Assembly: GCA_027886175.1 (NCBI GenBank)
Contig: JAJNNQ010000028.1
Span: 1,755,001-1,819,000 of the forward strand
Source: Phylloscopus collybita
Taxonomy: Eukaryota > Chordata > Aves > Passeriformes > Phylloscopidae
Length of the DNA stretch: 64,000 nucleotides
Direction: 5' to 3'
The position numbers and the translations under genes are program-made. Under the pieces are notes generated by a model, which made no database searches, was not told the origin of the DNA, and saw only the letters and a list, made by a program, of their open reading frames with translations. Below are positions 46,031 to 62,231 of this stretch, piece by piece (position 1 is the first letter of the stretch; each line of letters begins with the position of its first letter).

Positions 46031-47157
46031 CCCGGGGCAGGGCAGCCCCAGCCCCAGCCTCCCGTCCCCGCAGTGTCCCCGGTTGTCCCCGCGGGATTCC
46101 GGAGGGAGCAGGGGAGGGGAGCCGGGGCACAGCAACACTAAAACCACCCAGCGAACACTAAGGCAGCCCTGCAGGGCAGGTGCTGAGCCCAGCCTGGGGC
46201 TCGGAGCCATCGCTGCCCATCCTGGAGGGACAGCAGGGATGTCCCCTGCCCGCCTGGCCCCCTCCCCGCAGAGCTCAGCCCCGCCAGGGGAGGCTGCTCC
46301 TTCTGCCCGTGGGGTTTTTTTTTTCCTGGACCTCTCAGGCTTTTCCTGCTACAAACTCTCCCGAGTCGGTCACCCCCGGAGGATGGGGAGGAGCTGGGCC
46401 ACAGCCCCGGGGTGTCCCCGTGGTGGGGCAGAGGTGGTGGCTCCTCTGCCCGGGGCTCTGCACGTTCCCCCTTCCCGGGGATCCCTCCTGTGGCTGGAGC
46501 TCACCTGGCACCCTCAGGTGCCTTCCCTGTGCCCCCACTCTGCCCGGGGGGGCAGCCGGATCGCTGGGAAAAGGGAGGGCTCATCTCAGCGTCACTTCTG
46601 CCACACCTTATCCCCTCGGCTGTCCTTTTCCTGGCCAGGAGCTCGGGATGGGGTCGGGATGGGGCTGCAGAGCTCGCTGGGCTCCCGGGTTTTCCTGGCT
46701 GCAGAAGCGGTGAGCCCCGGCTGCGTGCGGGGCTGTGCTGCAGCGCCCCTGTCCCCGCTGCTCCCGGCTCCCGAGCCCCTTTCCTCTGCCAGCACTCGCT
46801 CCGTGCATGTCCCCGTGTGTCCGAGCCCGCCCCCGAGCAGTGACCCCGGCCCCGGGTGGGGGGCACAGGGCAGCCCCCGCTCCCCAGCTCCCAGCAGGGC
46901 AGGGAGCCCCAGGGACCGGAGCCCTTCCCGCTGTCCCCTCCCCGCTGGGACCAGGGACACGTCCCGGGGACACCCCGCTCAGGTGGATAAAACATTGAAA
47001 AAACGCGTTCTGTCAGCTGGGACAACTCGCTAGGTTTTGGTTTCGGTTTTTTGTTTTGGTTTTGTTTTGTTTTTTTTTTTTGGTAATGGTTTCTCCTGGT
47101 TTTTAGGGGGAAAAAAAAATGACCCACAGTTCTTGACTTGTATCTCTGAATGAAAGT

Positions 47158-47163
47158 ATTAAA
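47158..47163 (+). terminator. SH3GL1: Poly(A) signal ATTAAA, SH3GL1
   Basis: ATTAAA lies in AT-rich sequence (GAAAGTATTAAATG) followed by TTTTCTTCTTTC. It is the only convincing signal between the SH3GL1 stop and the CR1-derived array that follows. Confidence 0.6.
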
Positions 47164-47185
47164 TGTTTTCTTCTTTCTAACGGCT

Positions 47186-47700
47186 GCGTCAGGGAAATGG
47201 TTTGGGTTGGATGGGACCTGGAAGGTCACGGGCAGGGACACCTCGGGCTGTCCCGGGACAGGGACACCTTGGGCTGTCCCAGGGCAGGGACACCTTGGGC
47301 TGTCCCAGGCTGCTCCAAGGGCAGGGACACCTCGGGCTGTCCCAGGGCAGGGACACCTCGGGCTGTCCCAGGGCAGGGACACCTCGGGCTGTCCCGGGGC
47401 AGGGACACCTCGGGCTGTCCCAGGCTGCTCCAAGGGCAGGGACACCTCGGGCTGTCCCGGGACAGGGACACCTCGAGATGTCCCAGGACAGGGACACCTC
47501 GGGCTGTCCCAGGCTGCTCCAAGCCCCAGCCAAGCTGGCCTCGGACACTTCCAGAGACCCAGGGGCAGCCCCAGCTGCTCTGGGCTCGCTGTGCCAGGGC
47601 CTCCCCACCCTCCCAGGGAGGAAATTCCCTCGCTCATCCCCTTGGTCCAGCCCATGGCAGGATGTCCCCAAGCCAGCGTGTCTCCCAGCCCAGCAGAGCC
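47186..47700. repeat. Tandem array derived from a CR1 tail, between convergent SH3GL1 and MPND
   Basis: The block begins with a minus-oriented CR1 3' tail (GGTTTGGGTTGGATGGGACC at 47201). About ten copies of a 24-40 bp unit containing CAGGGACACCTCGGGCTGTC follow to about 47525, some extended with GGCTGCTCCAAGGG. It ends in a normal CR1 segment (CTCCAAGCCCCAGC). The internal words are ordinary CR1 words, so the array grew by local duplication of one fragment. No gene is seen here. Confidence 0.8.
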
Positions 47701-47719
47701 GCCTCTCAAGGAACTGCTC

Positions 47720-47725
47720 TTTAAT
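47720..47725 (-). terminator. MPND: Poly(A) signal ATTAAA, MPND
   Basis: TTTAAT on the plus strand reads ATTAAA on the MPND strand, 226 bases after the TGA. It leaves a short 3' UTR and puts the two convergent poly(A) signals about 0.56 kb apart. Confidence 0.5.
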
Positions 47726-47950
47726 CAAACTACCACTTCCACAAACCACTGACCCAGAGACTCCCCCACCGGCAGGGCCGCCCGCGGGGGGCAGCGCGGG
47801 GCCGGCGGGGTCGCGGCGCCCTCGGGAGCTGCGGGAGCTGCGGGAGCGGCCCCGAGCCGGGTCCGGGTCTGGTCCGGGTGAGCCCCGGGGCTGCCCAGCC
47901 CCGCCCGGGCTGCGGGAGGCACCTGGTCCGAGTCGAGGGGCCTCGGGCCC

Positions 47951-50900
47951 TCACCCGCTGAGCTTGAGGAGGCTGAAGATCTGCTCCAGGACGTGGGTGA
48001 AGCTCTGGTCTTTGGGGGTGCGGGAGGCCAGGGAGCCCTGAGCCGGGGGAACCCTCCAGTTAATTCCAGCACAGGGGAATTGGTGCCCCAAGCGAAGCCC
48101 CCTCCCCTCCCAGCCCTCCCCACCTTCAGCTTGTCCAGGTAGGTCTGATCCTGACTCCACAGCTCCTGGAACTTCACCAGGTCGGGGGCCCCCTTGTAGA
48201 ACTCCACCAGCAGTGTCTGGGGGGGGGGGGGAAAGAGGGGCTGCAGGCCCTGGGGTGCCCCAAAGGCAGGCAGGGGGACCCCAGAGCTGCGGCACTGAGA
48301 CCCCAGCGGGGCTGGGGAAGGGACTGTCACCATCACCAGGGCTAAGGGCAGGATGGGGACAAGTGGTGGGGCCCCCAGCCTGGCCCCAATGGGCTCGGAG
48401 GGTTTTGGGGTCCCCAGCCCCTCTCTCACCATCTCCTGCACGACGTCGTTGGTGAGGAACCCATCCTGGATGTAGGTGACCTCCACATCCATAGGGATCC
48501 CGTAGTCGTTGGGCCGTTGCTGGAGGATGGGGGAGCCAGGCAGGGGTCACCCCACAGTTCCGGGACCTGACACCACCCTGGTGGGCACCCAAAGGCGCTG
48601 GGTGGAGGGGACCCCACCCCAAATTCTCCCCCCACTCACCTCCGGTGGCGGCATCACCCAGAAGGGCGCGATCTTGGACTCCACGCCGGGGTTGCCGTGG
48701 TAGAAGGGCCCTGTGGGGACAGAGGGGGCTGGCACGGGGGGGGGGGGGGGGGACAGCAGCCCCAGCCCCCTGGGAGCCCCGGGCTCCGGGCACGTACCGC
48801 AGATGAGCCCCAGGCAGGGCTGGAAGCCGTTGCCGCTGCCCTGCAGCTTGAGCTGATAATCCATCTGCGCGTCGATGTCGTGTAGGGACGGCAGCGCCGG
48901 CCCGAAGGGGTGGCTGTGGTACCACCCCACCAGCGACAGCCCCCGCAGGAACAGGCTCTGGCAGATCTAGGGCGGGGGGGGGGCACAAACCGTGGTTCCA
49001 GCCCCTCCGGAGCCCCCCTGCCCGCTCCCAAGGCTGGAGCAGCCCCTCACCTCCTCCTCCACAGCGCCCGCGGCTTCGGCGTCACCCAGGCGGGTCCGGC
49101 ACGGGAAGGCTCGAAGCACCGTCAGCACTGCGGGGACAGCGGGCTGGGTGACGCTGGGTGACACCCCCGGCCCACGGCAGAGCCACCCCCCCACCCCCCC
49201 CCCCCAAACCCCACCTACGCTGGGTGTTGGTGTCCCAGCGCCCCCCCAGGTACCCCACCACTTCGCTCCGCGTCAGGTGGCTGTGAAAATCCTGCAGGAA
49301 AAGGTCAAAACCGAGAGTTCAGCACTAAAACGACGACACGAGGGGACGCCCCGCTTGCTGCAGGTGTCCCCAGTGCCACCAGCGACGTCCCTGGAGCCTG
49401 GGGAGGGGACGCACCAGGAGCAGCAGGACGTTGCTGGAGATGGCCACGTTGAAGGGCTGGAATTTGTTGATGGCGGCAAAGGACGTCACCTCCACCAGGG
49501 TCTGGGGGTTCCTGGAAGAGCCACAGCCCCGCTGCCACCGCTGCCCCCGCCCCGGCTGCGCCCCGGGGTCCCCGCGTCCCCCACCTGGCCGAGTCGCGGG
49601 TGCCCAGGGTGCAGTAGCGGACGGGCACCCGGGGTTTCACCTCCAGCCTCCTCCCAGCGGTGCCGGAATCTGCCAAGGACAAGGTCCGGTCACGGCGGCC
49701 GGGCTGCTCCGGGAGCCCCGGGGATCCCCACGGCAGCTCACCCGTCGCCGTGGGCTCGGCCAGGCTCTTGCCCTGCTGCTTCTTGCTCCTCTCCTCCGGT
49801 TTTTTGGGAACCGCCGGCTCCGGCACCGGCAGCCGACCCTCCCGAGCCGCCTCCTCCTCCTCCTCCTCGGGCAGCTCCTCCTCCTCGCCTTCGCTGGCCA
49901 AGCTCTGCGGGCAGACGGGGCTGGCAGCCGGCTCGCCCCCCCAGCCTGGGGGTGCCAGGGGGAGAGGTGAGCCCGGCCGCACCTCCTCGGGGGGCGGCAC
50001 GTTGGGCTGGTGCTGGCGCAGCCAGGCGGCCTTGTACTGGTCCAGCTTCTGGCCCTTGTAGCGCACGGAGGCCCAGCCGCAGCCCGACTTCTTGGCGGGG
50101 TTCACCAGGCGCTTGCAGTGCGTGGCCCAGGCGCTGGGGGAGTTGAACACCTGCCCCGTCTCCTGCCAGGTGATCGTCCCGTCCGAGCCCAGGTCCCCCA
50201 CGAACTTCTTGCCCTGGGGGGACAGCGGCGGCGGGAGTGACGTCCTCCCCCTGCCCCCGTCGCTTCTCCCTCAGCCTCACGTTCGCCCTCTGCGCCCCTG
50301 TCCTCAGCCTGTGTCCCGTTTCTGGTGCCTTTCCCTGTCCCGTGGCTCCTGCCCCGTCTCTGTGTTCTGCCCCATCTCTGGTTCTTGTCCCCGACCCTTT
50401 TCCCTGTCCCCATCCCCTCTCCCCTGTCCCTGTGCCATGTCCCCTGTTCCCATGCTGTGTCCCCTGTCCCTGCCTCTGTCGCTGTCCCCATGCCGTGTCC
50501 CCCATCCCCGTGCCATGTCCCCTGTCCCCATCCCCTCTCCCCTGTCCCTGCGCCACATCCCCTGTCCGTGTCCCCTGTCCCCTGTCCGTGTCCCCTGTCC
50601 TCTGTCCCCTGTCCCCATGCCATGTCCCCTGTCCCCATGCCGTGTCCCCGGGCTCACCAGGTAGTAGATGGACAGGACGCCCCTGCCCGGCTCCAGGAGC
50701 CCGTCCCGGAGCAGGACCCGCAGGGTGATTCCTCTGCGGGTGAGAACGGCGCCCCGGGCCGCCCCCGCCGCCTTCCCGCCGCTCCCCACCTCGGGCTCGG
50801 CCTCGTCCGGCCCCGGCTCCAGCTCGTCCTCGTCCTCCTCCAGACACTCGTCCCCGCCGGGGGAGGCGGCCGCCAGCGCTGCGGGGGGGGGACACACCGT

Positions 50901-51753
50901 GTGACAGCGCCCCTGGGTGTCCCCCCCAGAGCGCCCTTGGGTCCCCCCCATGGCTTCTGCCTGCGGATGGGGACACGGGGACAGGGATGCACAAGGAGGT
51001 GGGGACGGGAGGGGGTGGACACGGGGCACAAGGACATGGAGGGGCTGGACACGGGGACAGGAGGACTCGGGGGTGGGAGGTGGGGGACGCTGACGTGGGG
51101 AGATGGAGGGGAGAGGACACAGGAGTGTGACAGTAAAGGGCTGCGGGCACGGGGATAGGGCTGGTGGGTACAGGAAGGGGCTGAGGGACACGGGGACACG
51201 GCTGAGGGACACGGCTGGGGAACCCCGAGCACACGGGGACACGGCTGGGAGACAGCGGGGACACGCTTGGGGGACACGGGGCTGAGTCCCCCGCTGGCCC
51301 AGCAGCTCCCCAGAGCCCGGGCTGGGGGCTGCGGGGGTGACACACGACAGGTCCCCCGGGGGGGGGGGGGGTGTCCCCGCCCCGCCCCCGCTCCGCTCCT
51401 GCCCCGGGGGTGTCCCGGGATGTCCCGGGATGTCCCCACCGAGGTCCCGCGGGCTCGGGCAGGTGCACGCGCGCGCCCGGGCTGTGTGCGGGGGGGCGGG
51501 GGGGGGAGAGGCGAGTGACCGGTGCGCGTCCCCGGCCGGGGCGCGTGTCCGCGCGCGCGTGTCCGGTTCCCGGCGCGCTCCCGGTGCGTGTCCGGTACCG
51601 CGTGCCCGGTGCGTGCCCGGTCTGCGCGTGCCCAGTACGTGCTCGGTGCCCGGTGCGTGTCCGGTTCCAGTTCCCAGTTCCCAGTTGCAGTTCCCGGTTC
51701 CCAGTTCCCGGTTCCCGGTTCCCGGTGCGCCCCCGCCCCCCGGTACCTGCCAT
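47951..51753 (-). CDS. MPND: MPN domain-containing protein (RAMA + JAMM-type MPN)
   Basis: Thirteen coding exons, 5' to 3': 51747-51753 (ATG plus 4 bases), 50658-50878, 49983-50213, 49742-49904, 49585-49669, 49415-49511, 49219-49291, 49051-49127, 48798-48966, 48640-48710, 48430-48519, 48124-48216 and 47951-48037 (TGA 47953). Phases join, giving 487 residues. An acidic N-terminus is followed by the RAMA domain (~60-150: ITLRVLLRDGLLEPG, FNSPSAWATHCKRLVNP, GWASVRYKGQKLD), reported to recognise N6-methyladenine DNA. A Glu/Lys-rich linker follows, then the MPN domain (~240-480). The JAMM zinc site looks complete: E278 in SEVVGYLGGRW, H335 and H337 in GWYHSHP, S345 and D348 in SLHDID. This predicts zinc binding and possible protease activity; the substrate is not settled. 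It converges on SH3GL1 and diverges from the STAP2 remnant. Identification is strong. Confidence 0.94.
50214..50657. repeat. CCCTGTCCC-rich low-complexity sequence in MPND intron 2
   Basis: The interval between MPND exons 2 and 3 is almost entirely pyrimidine-rich words built on CCCTGTCCC and CCATGTCCC with irregular spacing. It has no exon-like segment. Confidence 0.7.
51480..51745. repeat. GTGCGTGTCCGGT/TTCCCGG short repeats in MPND intron 1
   Basis: Irregular tandem words around GTGCGTGTCCGG and then TTCCCAGTTCCCGG occupy the 5' part of MPND intron 1, next to the 7-bp first coding exon. It is extremely CpG-rich and overlaps the MPND/STAP2 promoter island. Confidence 0.6.
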
Positions 51754-52223
51754 GCTCCGCTCCCGCCGCTCCCGCCGCTCCCGCCTCCCCCCGGTGCGCG
51801 CGGCGGCGGCGGCGGCGACACGTGATGGGGCGGCCCCGGGCGCCCCGCCCCGCCCGGGGGGGTGAGGGGACACCGGCACCGGGAGGGGGGGACACAGCCC
51901 CGCACCTGCCGCACCGGGCGGGGGGAGGACACGGGGACTCAGCCCCGCACCGGGACACGGACCCCACCCCCCTGGCGGGACCCCCGCCCGCCGCCCCGAG
52001 CCCCGGCCCCGGGGAGGGGGGAGACACCGGCACCGGAACCGGGCGGGAGGACAGGCGGGAACCTGCTGGGTTCGCCCCCGCACCTGCCGCACCGGGCGGG
52101 GGGAGGACACGGGGACAGCCCCGCACCGGGACACGGAATCCCTCCCACCCCCGGCGGGACCCCCGCCCGCCGCCCCGAGCCCCGGGCGGGGCCGGTGCCG
52201 GGAACTGCGGCGGCTCCTGCGCG
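51754..52223. promoter_or_regulatory. GC-rich divergent promoter of MPND and the STAP2 remnant, with a 178-bp tandem duplication
   Basis: The 470 bases between the MPND ATG (minus) and STAP2 exon 1 (plus) form a CpG island. A segment beginning CGCACCTGCCGCACCGGG at 51901 recurs at 52079, so the promoter contains one 178-bp tandem duplication whose second copy fades just before STAP2 exon 1. No TATA box is seen. Confidence 0.6.
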
Positions 52224-52334
52224 GTGGCGGAGACGGAGCGGCCGGAGCCGCTGCCCCGGGGGAGCGAGCCCCGGCCCCGGCGCTGCTGCGAGGGCTTCGT
52301 GGACAAGTGGGGTCCGCGGGATCAGGTGGGGGAC

Positions 52335-52690
52335 ACCGCCGGGACCGACACCGGCACCCGCGGGACCGACACCGGCACCGCGGGACTGACACCGGCACCC
52401 GCGGGACTGACACCGGCACCCGCGGGACCGACACCGGCACCGCGGGACCGACACCGGCATCCGGGGACCGACACCGGCACCGCGGGACCGACACCGGCAC
52501 CCGGGGACCGACACCGGCACCCGCGGGACCGACACCGGCACCCCGGGGACCGACCCCGGCACCCCGGGACCGACACCGGCACCCCGGGACCGACACCGGC
52601 ACCCGGGGACCGACACCGGCACCGCGGGACCGACACCGGCACCCGGGGACCGACACCGGCACCCGCGGGACCGACACCGGCACGCCCCCC
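52335..52690. repeat. GGGACCGACACCGGCAC minisatellite in STAP2 intron 1
   Basis: Roughly seventeen copies of an 18-22 bp unit, GGGACCGACACCGGCACC with 0-4 extra bases (GCG or GG), fill the intron between the two STAP2 exons. A degenerate outlier appears at the 3' side (CACGCCCCCC). Confidence 0.85.
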
Positions 52691-52977
52691 AACACCTGGG
52701 ACTGCCCGGGACCGAGCGCCGAGAGCGACCCTCGGGTAACCGGGACCGATTCCCGGTTACTCCCGGCACTCCCAGGGACCCCACGGGACCGACTCCCCGT
52801 GTCCCTTCCGCCGCCCGGGGCCACCGGGGGTGCTCCCCGCGGAGCCCGGTGCCGGTTCCCGGTTCCCTGTTCCCGGTGCCGGTTCCCTGTTCCCGGTCCC
52901 GGCAGGGCTACCGGAGGCTCTGGGCCGGGCTGGGGGGGCTCGAACTCGCCTTCTACGGGGGTCCCCGGGACCACGAG

Positions 52978-53454
52978 GTACGGGGGCTCCTCCGGGCAGG
53001 ACCCCCGGCACTGGGAACCCCCCAGCGCTGAGCCGGGGACCGGGAACAGGGACCGGGGAGCCCCGCGGGACCCCCCGAGGCTGGAGACACCCCCGGGCTG
53101 GGACCCCTCAGGGTGGGCACCACTGGGTGGGACCCCCACATCTGGGACCCCCCAGGACAGGAATCTTTGGGTGGGACTGGGGGGGGCTCCCCCAGGCCAG
53201 GACCTCTGGGATCTGCTGGGGCTGGGACCCCCAGGATTGGGACCTCCCCCACCGTCCCTCCCTGGGGCAGGATCCCCCCGAGCTGGGGGGACACCCTGGG
53301 GACACCCCGGGGACACCCCGCTGTCCCTCCTTTGTGCCAGTGGGGGCAGCCCCCCCTCACCCTCAGGGAACGCTGTCCCCAGTGTCCCCTGGCCTGGGGT
53401 GACACTGGGGATGGGGGGGGGGGGGAACCCCCTCATGTTTGGGGGGGCGCTGTG
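52978..53454 (+). other. GC-rich sequence after STAP2 exon 2, no exon recognised
   Basis: It consists of repeated GGGACCCC and CTGGGG words, then a G-run at about 53413-53425. All frames were read for SH2 hallmarks (FLVR, GxYLVR, W at the domain start) and for the second half of a STAP PH domain; neither is present. It may be decayed STAP2 intron and UTR. Confidence 0.5.
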
Positions 53455-53539
53455 AATAAAGGACCCTGTGCCCACCCAGCCCCTTCCTGCTCCTGCTGCT
53501 GTGGGGGTGTCACAGGGACCCCAAACTCCTCCTGGGGGG

Positions 53540-54056
53540 GATATATCCACAGCCGTGTCACACCCCCAGGGACCCCCAACTGCCCCCACAGCCGTGTCAC
53601 ACCCCCAGGGACCCCCAAACTGCCCCCACAGCCGGGTCACACCCCCAGGGACCCCCCAAACTGCCCCCACATCCACATCACACCTCCAGCCACCCCCAAA
53701 CTGCCCCCACAGCCACGTCACACCCCCAGGGACCCCCCAAACTGCCCCCACATCCACATCACACCTCCAGCCACCCCCAAACTGCCCCCACAGCCGTGTC
53801 ACACCCCCAGGGACCCCCCAAACTGCCCCCACAGCCGTGTCACACCCCCAGGGACCCCCCAAACTGCCCCCACATCCACATCACACCTCCAGCCACCCCC
53901 AAACTGCCCCCACAGCTGTGTCACACCCCCAGCGACCCCCCCCAAACTGCCCCCACAGCCACGTCACACCCCCAGGGACCCCCAAACTGCCCCCACAGCC
54001 ACGTCACACCCCCAGGGACCCCCCAAACTGCCCCCACAGCCACATCACACCTACAT
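53540..54056. repeat. About 41-bp minisatellite between STAP2 remnant and FSD1
   Basis: About twelve copies of a unit near CACAGCCGTGTCACACCCCC followed by AGGGACCCCCCAAACTGCCCC. There are two interleaved variants; one has CATCCACATCACACCTCCAG in place of the first half. It runs to within a few bases of the FSD1 poly(A) signal and probably beyond its cleavage site. Confidence 0.9.
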
Positions 54057-54061
54057 CCCAA

Positions 54062-54067
54062 TTTATT
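54062..54067 (-). terminator. FSD1: Poly(A) signal AATAAA, FSD1
   Basis: TTTATT on the plus strand reads AATAAA for FSD1, about 170 bases after its TGA (54240-54238), at the boundary with the 41-bp minisatellite. Confidence 0.7.
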
Positions 54068-54237
54068 CTCCAGGCCAGAAGCAGCTCTCGGTGCTGGGGG
54101 GGCAACGGGCCCCGGCGACGCGGGGAGCACGGAGTGGGGGGGCCGTGGGCGGCCCCGGGGGGCGGCAGAGCCCCGGGGGGCAGCGCTGGGGGGCTGTGGG
54201 GGGCAGTCTGGGGGTACATTCAGTGCTGTGCCCGGGC

Positions 54238-60943
<6,706 letters not shown>

Positions 60944-61080
60944 TCCGGGCCGGCCCCGCCGCGCTCGGCCCCGCCGCCACCAACAAAGGGGGAGCGGCGC
61001 CCCCGCCCCGCCCCGGCCCCGCCCCCAGCCCGGCCCCGCCCCGCCCCGCGGCATGCCGGGAGTTGTAGTCCGGGAGAGGG

Positions 61081-62206
61081 GGGGCTGCGACCCCCGGGGT
61101 TGGGGAGCGCCGGGACAGGGCTGGGGGGGAGGGGAGGGGGGACATTGTCACACTGCGTGAGGGGCTCCCAGTCCAGGGCACCCCACACGCCCGGCGGGGC
61201 CGTGCTGGGACCCCCAGTCCGCTCGGGGGGCAGGAGGGGTCGCCCTGCTCCAGGGGGATCAGTGGAAGTCCCCACGGGGCTCGTCCCCAGGCTGGAGTGG
61301 AGGCAGGATCAAGGTGGCGCCTGAGGAGATGTGACAACATGTCCTTGCTCCGGAGGGTGTCCCACATCCCTGTCCCCTTCCCTGTCCAAATCCCTGTCCC
61401 CAATGGCATCACTGTCCCCATCCCTGTCCCCACTCCAGTTCCTGTTCCTGTCCCCGCTCCAGTCCCCTTCCCCATCCCTGTCCCCACCCTGCCATCTGCC
61501 CCATCCCCACCCCCAGCCCCCCACCCACGCCCCCTCTCTGGTCCCCCTCTGTCACCTCCCCTGGATCACAGTGTCACAGTGAGCTGGCCGGGTGACAGGG
61601 GGCCTGAAGGCTTTGGGGATGGGGTGCTTTGGGGACAGGGACAGCGTGGGGACCCCCTGGGGACACAGCCCCTGAGGGGGCGGCTGGGCTGGCCCCCGAG
61701 GGGGGCTGTGGGGCTCGGGGCCCTCATCCCCCTCCTTGGAGGTGAGTGGGGGACAAGGATGGCTGTGGGGCAGTGGGGACAGCGCCTGATGCCCCTGTGG
61801 ATGCATCTGGACTCCCATCCCCACCCTGGGGATCCTGGCCAGTGCTGAGAGCAGGGTGGGACAGCGGTGGCACTTGTCCTGCCTTCCCCAGGGGCACCAC
61901 AGAGTCGGGCACTAAGACGCACCAGAGGCACCCATTGCTGTCCCTACTCCTGTCCCCATTTCAGGCTCTGTCCCCATCCCCATCCCTTTCTCCTCCCTGT
62001 CCCCATTCCTGTCCCTATCTCACTTCCCGATCTCTGTCCCCACCCCCGCCCAAACCCCAACCACCCCCGTCCCCACCCGCATCTCTGCCCAAAAACTCCT
62101 CCTCAAATCCCGCCCCCCAAATCCCAAATCCCAAATCCCAAATCCCGCCTCCCAAACCCCCCGCGGAAGCACCACAGCGTCACCACCCCGATGTGACACG
62201 GGCGGC
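61081..62206. other. Intergenic interval between FSD1 and the SH2 gene
   Basis: About 1.1 kb with CCCTGTCCC-type low complexity at 61365-61500 and again at 61940-62050, and short (CCCAAAT)n words near 62115-62150. Six frames were read for an immunoglobulin-like gene such as TMIGD2, which I recall here in human; no Ig cysteine/tryptophan pattern or signal peptide was found. Confidence 0.6.
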
Positions 62207-62212
62207 TTTAAT
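62207..62212 (-). terminator. Poly(A) signal ATTAAA of the SH2 gene
   Basis: TTTAAT on the plus strand reads ATTAAA (CCCATTAAAGCCGCC) 20 bases after the TGA ending at 62232, implying a very short 3' UTR. Confidence 0.6.
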
Positions 62213-62231
62213 GGGGCGGGGGTCCCCGGGC

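Larger units (their letters stand above)
45292..47185 (+). other. SH3GL1: SH3GL1 3' untranslated region
   Basis: About 1.9 kb from the stop codon to the first plausible poly(A) signal, ATTAAA at 47158-47163, which is followed by T-rich sequence. It contains a T-rich tract at 45437-45510, a minisatellite at about 45655-46030, and otherwise GC-rich unique sequence. No further coding potential was recognised. The exact cleavage site is inferred. Confidence 0.65.
52224..53460 (+). pseudogene. STAP2: STAP2 5' remnant: two PH-domain exons only
   Basis: Two spliced segments, 52224-52325 and 52906-52977, translate to residues matching the start of signal-transducing adaptor STAP2 (…CCEGFVDKWGPRDQ then GYRRLWAGLGGLELAFYGG). 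From memory human reads YYESFLEKKGPCDR then DYKKFWAGLQGLTIYFY. Splice sites (AG|GTGGGG; GGCAG|GGC; GAG|GTACGG) and phase are intact. However, no exon for the rest of the PH domain, the SH2 domain or the proline-rich tail is seen before an AATAAA at 53455-53460 and the convergent FSD1 gene. The codon aligned with the human start is GTG (52224), with no in-frame ATG nearby. STAP2 is expected at exactly this position and orientation. Alternatives are a short-form gene with an unrecognised start, or an assembly that lost the middle of the gene. Confidence 0.6.

Noticed and set aside
49738..53862. 1374-codon open frame on the minus strand
   Set aside because: It reads through MPND exons and introns and the STAP2 locus in a wrong frame. 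Extreme GC content depletes stop codons.
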